Assembly (NCBI RefSeq): GCF_900109575.1
Contig: NZ_FOAF01000001.1
Coordinates: 1,273,662 to 1,337,661 of the forward strand
Origin: Olivibacter domesticus
Lineage (GTDB): Bacteria; Bacteroidota; Bacteroidia; Sphingobacteriales; Sphingobacteriaceae
Reading direction: 5' to 3'
DNA length: 64,000 nt
Part shown: positions 8,288 through 14,683 of the stretch, one piece after another
Position numbering within the stretch: the first letter of the stretch is position 1
Layout: every line of letters starts with the position of its first letter
Program-made: the position numbers and the translations under genes
Notes under the pieces: generated by a model
The model's database searches: none
What the model saw: only the letters and a program-made list of their open reading frames with translations
What the model was told of the DNA's origin: nothing

Positions 8288-8884
8288 ATGGCAAAATCCG
8301 AGACCGAAAATAACCCATCTATGATACCCGACGAGGTAGTTATCAGTAAAATATATCTCATTCGAGAACAGAAAGTAATGCTGGATAGCGATTTAGCAGA
8401 ACTTTATGGGGTGGAAACGAGAAGGTTGAAGGAGCAGGTACGCAGAAACTTGGTTCGTTTTCCGCCTCATTTCATGTTTGAACTCTCCCGAGAAGAATAT
8501 CAAGAAATTCTAAGATCGCAAAATGCGATCTTAGAACAAGGTGCTTATTCCAAATATTTACCTTTCGCTTTCACCGAACACGGCTTGCTGATGCTATCTA
8601 ACGTTTTAAAAAGCGAAAGAGCAATCTCAATGAGCATTCGCATCATCGATGTTTTTATAAAGATGAGAGAAAAGCTTTCCAGTCACACTGAGCTTTATCT
8701 CGAAATAGAACATATTAAAAATGAGATAACAAAGCAAACAAAAAGGCAAGACAATCAGGATAAAAATATAGAGCTGGTATTTCAATATCTAGATGAATTG
8801 GCCGATAAAAAGAACACCATGGCAGCAACCCAATCAGAAAGAAAAAGGATTGGATATGTACTAGGAAAAGAAAATCAGAATTAA
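8288..8884 (+). CDS. ORF6N-domain DNA-binding protein
   Basis: The 198-residue protein has a full ORF6N domain (about residues 14-110): VVISKIYLIREQKVMLDSDLAELYGVETRRLKEQVRRN..., FPPHFMFEL and LPFAFTEHGLLMLS. The C-terminal ~70 residues are a charged, probably coiled-coil helix rich in Lys, Glu and Gln. The domain comes from phage and large-virus DNA-binding proteins and is frequent in mobile regions of Bacteroidota; the target is unknown. A frameshifted relative lies at 25367-25629. Inside the gene, at codons for LRSQNAI, is a strong inverted repeat (separate entry). Confidence 0.9.
   Translation: MAKSETENNPSMIPDEVVISKIYLIREQKVMLDSDLAELYGVETRRLKEQVRRNLVRFPPHFMFELSREEYQEILRSQNAILEQGAYSKYLPFAFTEHGLLMLSNVLKSERAISMSIRIIDVFIKMREKLSSHTELYLEIEHIKNEITKQTKRQDNQDKNIELVFQYLDELADKKNTMAATQSERKRIGYVLGKENQN
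8508..8536. repeat. Intragenic inverted repeat in the ORF6N gene
   Basis: Arms ttctaagatcgca (8508-8520) and tgcgatcttagaa (8524-8536) pair perfectly over 13 bp around the loop aaa. The related ORF6N copy has a 17-bp version at the same codons with different arm bases. Confidence 0.9.
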
Positions 8885-8897
8885 ACACTTGAATGCC

Positions 8898-8972
8898 GTA
8901 TAGGTTTTTTTGTACTTCTTCGGCATCGAAACATGATAGGGAGGGTTTCTACGAATACACGATATAGACAAT
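8898..8972 (-). pseudogene. Decayed copy of the start of the small gene at 13314-13517
   Basis: Read on the minus strand, the segment resembles codons for LRNLIVFGTEEVQKAY of the 13.3-kb gene. Both share taggcttttt-like sequence, gtac(c/t)tcttcgg and a gatata block. Frameshifts and substitutions prevent translation. Confidence 0.5.
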
Positions 8973-9080
8973 AGAATGTATGTGTTTGCTAAAAATTCTG
9001 GGCATTACATTTTTTTGGACAGCCCGGATATTGTGATCAATGAAATTGTTAGTCAATATAAAGCATCATCCAAAGAATAA
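8970..9080 (+). pseudogene. 3' fragment of a second alpha/beta hydrolase copy
   Basis: The last ~111 bp of the hydrolase gene (4122-4232) recur here with about ten differences, including SGHYIFLDSPDIVIN and the stop codon. Everything before the NRMYVFAK codons is missing. The remaining 34-codon frame from 8976 is not expected to make a protein. It shows that a second hydrolase gene or a rearranged duplicate once stood here. Confidence 0.8.
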
Positions 9081-9166
9081 CAGATCCACTTGAAAAACGA
9101 ACTGCTAGTATGATCGCTTGAGATCATCAAGATACTCACTAGTTGGTGATGGCTTATGGAATTAAC

Positions 9167-10225
9167 CTATCGATACAGATCTTCTCGCATAGATACCAAA
9201 AGCCTCTCTGCTTTTACAGCGTCGACATCTACTGGCAAAGAGCTGACTTTATATGCTTGTTCTATTTGATGTATTAAGTCGTCTGCTTTCTTCATCAACT
9301 CATCGTAATCGTAATAACCTGCTTTAATCTTTAATAATTCTTCACGGTTAGGTCTTTCTACGTTTAATCTTCCCAACGTTAGTATTTCTGCTGCTTGCTC
9401 TAAAAGACGGATAGTATGCATCATATTTTTCGCATCATATGGCTTTCCGTGTTCACGATTGCTTTGGTACCGTACTTCGTTTCTTTTATCAACCCAGTCC
9501 CAATATTCTTTATAGGACTTACAGTAGGAAGAATAGCTTTCTTTGTTAAGGAATAGATAGGTCACCGGGAGTTCGCCTTTGGGAATGGACGACAAGCTTA
9601 CCTCGTTTGCATCGTCATATGAAACAATACCTTTGTACGCTAAGATACCTTCCTGGTCATAATAAAGTGCATAAAGGCCCTTGGCGTGTGCAATATTAAC
9701 CAGACCACATCGATTCTGTATCAGTTTCTGCTCGATGAGCCATGTTGTTAACGGCTTACTTAGTGCCCCTTCTACAATGTAACAGAAGTCGATAACGCTC
9801 TTACGACCCCTCTCCATCGGGTTCATAATTTTTTTATTCAATCCGCTGGCTTTTTTAATTTGTGTTATGGCATAACCACCAAAGGTATCCTTACATTGTT
9901 TTGATAGGAATTGATCCAACCGCAGTCGTTCAATTATAGGGTGTTTATGTAAGATGCACGATGCTGGAGTAGCCAGCAATTCGAGGATATTTGGATTATT
10001 CTTAATAAGTAGGTCAACAAACCTGCCTAACTCATAATACACCTCATCGTTCGTTTCATTACTTACTTGAGGAATGTATTCTAAACCAAAAAACTGTTCC
10101 TTTGGAAGATAAAACACCCCTTTAATATCGGTATCTGATGCGGCCGTATCCAATCCATAAGCTTTGCTCCCACTTATGCATTCAAAAAGAATTAGATTTC
10201 TATTCTTAAGCTCTTTAATATTCAT
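9167..10225 (-). CDS. RlaP-type nucleotidyltransferase (pol-beta superfamily), downstream copy
   Basis: From the ATG at 10225 the product has 352 residues; a longer frame to 10309 is unlikely because the ATG at 10225 overlaps the end of the upstream gene by 11 nt, as in a coupled operon. The nucleotidyltransferase signature is GSKAYG (Gly19-Ser20) followed by SDTDIKG with metal-binding Asp31 and Asp33. The remainder is helical. This is the PF10127 / RlaP family of minimal nucleotidyltransferases, which often sit beside RNA ligases or phage genes. It is the last gene of the set rtcB' - RlaP - RlaP. Confidence 0.85.
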   Translation of the reverse strand: MNIKELKNRNLILFECISGSKAYGLDTAASDTDIKGVFYLPKEQFFGLEYIPQVSNETNDEVYYELGRFVDLLIKNNPNILELLATPASCILHKHPIIERLRLDQFLSKQCKDTFGGYAITQIKKASGLNKKIMNPMERGRKSVIDFCYIVEGALSKPLTTWLIEQKLIQNRCGLVNIAHAKGLYALYYDQEGILAYKGIVSYDDANEVSLSSIPKGELPVTYLFLNKESYSSYCKSYKEYWDWVDKRNEVRYQSNREHGKPYDAKNMMHTIRLLEQAAEILTLGRLNVERPNREELLKIKAGYYDYDELMKKADDLIHQIEQAYKVSSLPVDVDAVKAERLLVSMREDLYR

Positions 10226-10997
10226 ACTGATCCAATTGGTTGACAAAAAATTCGTCAAGCGGGCCATAATCAAACCTCTTTTTTTCAAATCCCTTGGAAG
10301 CGTCTTCACAATAGCGATAAGTATCTATTATATAGCTCTGTAACGATGTTGGAATTTCTATTACGTACGACTCCTCTTTGGTTAGCTTTAAAGCGATTAA
10401 TTCCTCTGTAAGGTCTTTCAGTTCTGTAGGCATTAATGTTAAAAGCGGATTGATCATCATGGGCGGAACGCTGTTTTTTTCCACACACCACAGGGCAGCC
10501 AAAAGTGGTCTTAAAACATAAAAAAGCTTTTTAATACGGATCTCTCTTCCATTTACCGCAGTATCTAAAGCCCCTTTTGAAATGCCCAGATAGTGATGGG
10601 TTTGGGTACGCCGGGAAAAATAGCTAGTCCCAAGATTGACTAAACGCTGTGGGAAACGCTCTTCCTCCCTATATATTATTGGCGACTGAAGCCACTCAAA
10701 CGGTGTGCTGTTAGACTTATATAAAAGTTGCAGAACCTTTCGCAGATCCCATCCGTTAATATCCAGTTCCTCGTTTATAGGAAAATCGAGTTGATCAGTC
10801 TGCTCGGCAATAGACAGGTAATATTTCATGGGTTTTAGATAAATAAAACGCACATCATAATCACTATCGGGTGATGGAAACTGCCAGCCACGACTCCCTG
10901 ATTCACAGGCAAACAGGATCTTAATATTGTTATTTGCTTCTATCTCTTCAAGCTTTTCAAAAATATTTTGTCTTACAGTTTGATCTATTTCTATCAT
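10215..10997 (-). CDS. RlaP-type nucleotidyltransferase (pol-beta superfamily), upstream copy
   Basis: The 260-residue product has the same catalytic layout as its neighbour: CESGSRGW (Gly34-Ser35) and SPDSDYDVRF (Asp46, Asp48). It is a diverged paralogue rather than a tandem duplicate. It overlaps the downstream gene by 11 nt, which suggests translational coupling. Comparative work (Burroughs and Aravind) links RlaP to RtcB-type RNA repair; the rtcB fragment just upstream on the same strand agrees with that. A role in adding a nucleotide to damaged RNA ends is inferred from the family only. Confidence 0.85.
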   Translation of the reverse strand: MIEIDQTVRQNIFEKLEEIEANNNIKILFACESGSRGWQFPSPDSDYDVRFIYLKPMKYYLSIAEQTDQLDFPINEELDINGWDLRKVLQLLYKSNSTPFEWLQSPIIYREEERFPQRLVNLGTSYFSRRTQTHHYLGISKGALDTAVNGREIRIKKLFYVLRPLLAALWCVEKNSVPPMMINPLLTLMPTELKDLTEELIALKLTKEESYVIEIPTSLQSYIIDTYRYCEDASKGFEKKRFDYGPLDEFFVNQLDQYEY

Positions 10998-11098
10998 TAC
11001 ATGTTATCAGTGCCTGCAAGTTAAAAAATATAGATTAATTTATATTTAGTAAAAAGTTGGCGTGTTCGATTTTTCTGGATTTTTTCTGTTTTACGAAT

Positions 11099-11287
11099 TT
11101 AATCCTCTGGTTTTTCCTTCGCATCGGCCATCCTGACTATCCTCGGCTCAAATTTCGCTAACACTTCAACAAGATCATTTTGCGCGGCCATCACCGTGTG
11201 GATATTTTTGTATGCCATTGGTGAATCGTCTATATCGCTCCCCATTAATGTAATACGTTTATCAATAAAACATTGACGGCAGCACAA
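11099..11287 (-). pseudogene. rtcB: 3' fragment of rtcB (RNA-splicing ligase)
   Basis: About 60 codons remain, with SDIDDSPMAYKNI, VMAAQNDLVEVLAKF and a KPED end. These match the conserved C-terminus of RtcB (DE-x-P-x-AYK-DID-x-VM-x-x-Q-x-DLVE). RtcB is normally over 400 residues; here an in-frame TAA at 11288-11290 precedes the fragment and the catalytic Cys/His residues are gone. A short unrelated open stretch (about 11291-11408, ending KGMLER) lies directly upstream. The fragment precedes the two RlaP genes on the same strand. Confidence 0.75.
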
Positions 11288-11391
11288 TTACCTTTCTAGC
11301 ATTCCTTTCAGTATGCATTCCACATTCATTCTGTCAGACAAATCCCCATACCACCATTTTACCGGTATAATTGCTGTATCATGGGCCGAAA

Positions 11392-11862
11392 TCAATTGTA
11401 TCTGATGGGATATAACTTATCTTCAAAAACGATGAATGATGGTTTAGCCTTCTTAGGGTAGCTAAACAATAGCATGCGTTTGGCGATTTCATTTTCCGAA
11501 AGTTTTAATCTCGATTTTGCTGCAAAGACAACTTTACTAGTAAGATATGCTGATACTAGCGGATATTTTTCTTTCTTTACAGTATCTATAAGGTAAAAAT
11601 CCTCCAAATTGATGATTTTCTCTGTCTGTCCTGAGTTGTTTGCACTAATATAGGTAGCAATAAACTTGTGCCCTCTTGCCGGAACTAAAGAACGTATCCA
11701 TCCACTTTGTCCTCCCTGCTCGACCATTTTGTATATCCCAATAGTTACATCATCGTCATACTTAATGTCGTTTTTTCCTAATTTATATTTAACAGCACAA
11801 GAGGACACAAAAAATAAAAACACAAAAAGGATAAGTTTAGAAGTTAGTTTTGAGATTAACAT
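11392..11862 (-). CDS. Hypothetical lipoprotein
   Basis: Using the ATG at 11862 the product has 156 residues; a TTG at 11892 would add ten. The N-terminus is a long hydrophobic signal ending in lipobox VSSC. The mature part is beta-rich, with HKFIATYISANNSGQ and a late PSFIVFEDKLYPI, similar in layout to Ig-like DUF4352-type domains. No enzymatic motif is seen. It stands alone, upstream of the rtcB fragment on the same strand. Function unknown. Confidence 0.7.
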   Translation of the reverse strand: MLISKLTSKLILFVFLFFVSSCAVKYKLGKNDIKYDDDVTIGIYKMVEQGGQSGWIRSLVPARGHKFIATYISANNSGQTEKIINLEDFYLIDTVKKEKYPLVSAYLTSKVVFAAKSRLKLSENEIAKRMLLFSYPKKAKPSFIVFEDKLYPIRYN

Positions 11863-11892
11863 AAGTTTTGAGGTTAAGGTTGTAGTGTACAA

Positions 11893-12267
11893 ATATTTTA
11901 TAGTTTAGCTTTTACGAAAAAAGAGGAAATGAACCAAACAAAAGCAAGCTGACATCAGCTAATTTGTCTGTGTTTTAACCCTGCCTCCGATAGTGATGGC
12001 GGTAATGATTCTATTCATACAGGTATCGATTATCCTAAAATGGATTAGACTGGTTTAGGGTCTGGTAATAATTTAACTGTTGATTTTTTTGTTAGTTTAA
12101 ATGTTTTAGTTTGACAGTACTAATGTAATAAAGTAATCAGTATTTCGCAAGTATTTGAGAAAATATGAGAAACACCTTCACTTCCCTATCTTAATTTTCA
12201 TCGTTTAATAGTTTCTTTACTAAAATAATCTACCTGAGGTAGTAGTGAGTAGTATGTTCAATTATTC
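11893..12267. other. Gene-free stretch
   Basis: About 375 bp of AT-rich sequence with no coding frame, repeat or RNA gene that I can support. Confidence 0.5.
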
Positions 12268-13272
12268 TCATTCTTTCCCCTCAAAGCTCACTAGCTCTTT
12301 ATTTACCTCATCCAATAACTGTTGTTCGGTTGGCAAATAAAGTTTGTATTGACTTGCAACAATTTGCTTTTGCCCTTCAGGCAATGTAAATTTCACAACA
12401 GCATCGTTCTTATTTGCACAAAGCAATACCCCAATCGTCGAATTTTCGTGCGGTAGTTTTTCAATACGATCATAATAATTGACATACATCTGCAACTGTC
12501 CTATATCTTGGTGTGTCAACTTAGTGGTTTTTATTTCTATGATGACAAAGCACTGTAGTAAGCGATTATAAAATATTAGATCAGCGAAAAATTCATCTCC
12601 CTCAATATGTATTCTCTTTTGCCTCGCCACAAATGAAAATCCATTACCCAGCTCAAGTAAAAACTCCTGAAGGTGCGTAATAATTGCACTTTCTAAGTCC
12701 TTTTCATAAAAAGAGATTTCCCTTTTCAAACCAAGAAACTCTAAAAACATAGGATCTTTAATAATTTCCTTCGAGTCGGAAGGTAGTTTTTCATTTTTGG
12801 CTACCGCTATAACGCTTTCCTTGTCATTACTCATCAAAAGACGTTCGTATAGGCTGCTGTAAATCTGTCTTTCCAGCTGGCGCACGGTCCAGTTATTTTT
12901 AATCCTCTCAGCAATATAGAATTGCCTTTGATCATCCGTGTCTAAGCGCAGCAACAATTTATACTGACTCCAACTCAATTGCGAATACAGTATGTTCGCA
13001 ATTGGAAACGTACGAAAAAATTGTCTGAAGAGCTCTATCTGCCTTTTCGAAAAACCACTACCATATTCGGGCTCTAACTCTTTCGCAATATATTCAGTAA
13101 GATATTTACCATATTCCGCTCTCTCTTTTTCTAACTGCTCTTCTTGAAAAATACGTTTCCCGATATGCCAGTACATGAGTGTACGCTCGTGATCAACAGC
13201 ACGAACAGCCTTCTCTTTTGATTGGGAGATTATAGCTTTTAGATCAGCTATAATGGATTGATTTACAAGCAT
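12268..13272 (-). CDS. YhcG-family PD-(D/E)XK nuclease (DUF1016)
   Basis: The 334-residue protein begins with the DUF1016 N-terminal winged-helix domain (YWHIGKRIF..., GSGFSKRQIELFRQF, LSWSQYKLLLRL; residues ~5-160). It ends with the nuclease domain, which has a complete catalytic set ADLIFYN (Asp231) and IEIK (Glu246, Lys248). The length is normal for the family. YhcG-type proteins occur in mobile and defence-associated regions and are thought to process DNA; the substrate is not known. It is an isolated gene with its own start close to the small gene at 13314. Confidence 0.9.
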   Translation of the reverse strand: MLVNQSIIADLKAIISQSKEKAVRAVDHERTLMYWHIGKRIFQEEQLEKERAEYGKYLTEYIAKELEPEYGSGFSKRQIELFRQFFRTFPIANILYSQLSWSQYKLLLRLDTDDQRQFYIAERIKNNWTVRQLERQIYSSLYERLLMSNDKESVIAVAKNEKLPSDSKEIIKDPMFLEFLGLKREISFYEKDLESAIITHLQEFLLELGNGFSFVARQKRIHIEGDEFFADLIFYNRLLQCFVIIEIKTTKLTHQDIGQLQMYVNYYDRIEKLPHENSTIGVLLCANKNDAVVKFTLPEGQKQIVASQYKLYLPTEQQLLDEVNKELVSFEGKE

Positions 13273-13313
13273 ATTTTTAGATCTAGGATGTCAATTTTGT
13301 TGAAACACTAGTT

Positions 13314-13517
13314 TTATAAGGTTTTGTTTAGATTGTTGACTAGTCTAAGACAGTAATTTTTGTGTAGTTTCTGATTATAAATGGGGAAATTTATATAATT
13401 AGGTAAAACGCTTTCTTCTATAAAGCTATTGGTAACAGTACATATACACTCTTTTAAAATTTTATGATAGGCTTTTTGTACCTCTTCGGTACCGAACACA
13501 ATAAGGTTTCTAAGCAT
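13314..13517 (-). CDS. Small hypothetical protein
   Basis: The 67-residue frame begins with ATG at 13517 and shows no domain I recognise. Its first ~20 codons have a decayed relative at 8898-8972, so the sequence belongs to a repeated family rather than being random. It lies 41 nt upstream of the YhcG-type gene on the same strand. It may itself be a remnant of a longer gene. Confidence 0.4.
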   Translation of the reverse strand: MLRNLIVFGTEEVQKAYHKILKECICTVTNSFIEESVLPNYINFPIYNQKLHKNYCLRLVNNLNKTL

Positions 13518-13637
13518 GCGCGATATAAAAATACGGGTGTTGCTTCTGGGATGAATCCGGCAAGCGTTTTAACCAACCTAAGATATTCTGGTTTACGCAT
13601 TGATCCCATCATATATAAATATGAGCGTTAAGTGATC

Positions 13638-14207
13638 TCACTTATAAATTTGTTCGATATAATACTTGATAGCTATCGGGATGGCACCAATTAACTCAAG
13701 AATAAACCCCGATGGGATCAGTAGTAGATACGCCCATATTGGAAATTTGAATTTAGGTGTTCCCTTGGGAAGCACTTCCAAGGCAATTAGTACTTTATTT
13801 TTATAATGCCATATAATAAGTAACGTCAATAGCAAATAAAATGGGATTCTTATCGTAAACGAAGTATATAATCCCATGAAGGTCATGTCCCACATTAAGA
13901 TGTTCAACCAGATAGGAATAGATACAAATGCGCCAATAATAGCCGTACGATTATAAATGAGTAACCCCGCAGTTAATATTTGAGAGACGCCAATAAATGA
14001 TTTAAATGGTTCGTGGGCGGCCAAGTACCATGAAACTCTCATCAAATCAATTTCTTTCAATGGTTGATTCATAGTGGCTTCTGTTACTCCAAACTGGCCA
14101 TTTGTTAGCTTAGACCAACCATATTTAAGCAAGTTAAATGCTAACCATACCCTGAAAACTAAGATTAGATAATCCCAAATTAGTGCTTTATCGATTTTGC
14201 CAGTCAT
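13638..14207 (-). CDS. DoxX-like integral membrane protein
   Basis: The 189-residue protein has four to five hydrophobic segments: about 12-28, 66-84, 88-104, 114-132 and 155-178. It has the early WLAFNLLKYGWSKL motif of the DoxX/DoxD-like family. Such proteins are small quinone-linked or redox-related inner-membrane proteins; exact function is unknown. It is divergent from the permease at 14684. Confidence 0.65.
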   Translation of the reverse strand: MTGKIDKALIWDYLILVFRVWLAFNLLKYGWSKLTNGQFGVTEATMNQPLKEIDLMRVSWYLAAHEPFKSFIGVSQILTAGLLIYNRTAIIGAFVSIPIWLNILMWDMTFMGLYTSFTIRIPFYLLLTLLIIWHYKNKVLIALEVLPKGTPKFKFPIWAYLLLIPSGFILELIGAIPIAIKYYIEQIYK

Positions 14208-14568
14208 TGTGATGGGGGTTATCTTAGTGTTTATAAAAGTAATGCCTGTTAAAACAAATGTAATACATTTTAAACAGAAATGGCATTCGTTCCATGTGTT
14301 GATTACATCAAGACAATGTGGCTTTTCAATCAGCTTCTTCTTTCAGCTATCAAACGGAATAAAAGCTAGGAATAGTGCAGGCAACTTAATAACTTGCCTT
14401 TACCTTTCATGAAAGCATAAAGCGTCAAATACTTGCAACTCTTAAAATATGTAAAGGACCATTATTTGGTGCTAATAATTTTATTCATATGTAGAGGTTT
14501 TCTGATTTGGTGTTGTTGATGTCTGGATTGACGTACTATCACGGTTATGAACGAAAACGGACGTTTAG
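14208..14568. other. Gene-free stretch upstream of the permease
   Basis: No convincing gene is seen. The stretch contains the divergent promoter area of the membrane protein at 13638 and leads into the operator and promoter candidates of the permease gene. Confidence 0.4.
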
Positions 14569-14584
14569 TGTTCGGATTCGAACA
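14569..14584. promoter_or_regulatory. Palindromic operator / upstream activating site candidate
   Basis: tgttcg-gatt-cgaaca is a perfect 6-bp inverted repeat with a 4-nt centre. A related, weaker repeat (aacgaaaacggacgtt) lies ~20 nt upstream. It sits 54 nt before the sigma-54-like promoter. Confidence 0.45.
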
Positions 14585-14637
14585 GTTTTATTGGATCGAT
14601 AGTTACCCTGTGATCCGGATACGCAACATATCGCTTA

Positions 14638-14653
14638 TGGCAAGTTTTTTGAC
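14638..14653 (+). promoter_or_regulatory. Sigma-54-like promoter
   Basis: TGGCAAGTTTTTTGAC matches TGGCAyGnnnnTTGCw except for A instead of C in the -12 element; the GG to G spacing is right. It lies 31 nt before the permease ATG. Together with the upstream palindrome it resembles an enhancer-dependent promoter. Confidence 0.4.
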
Positions 14654-14683
14654 TTTCCTTTATCAATATCAACGCGCAAGATT

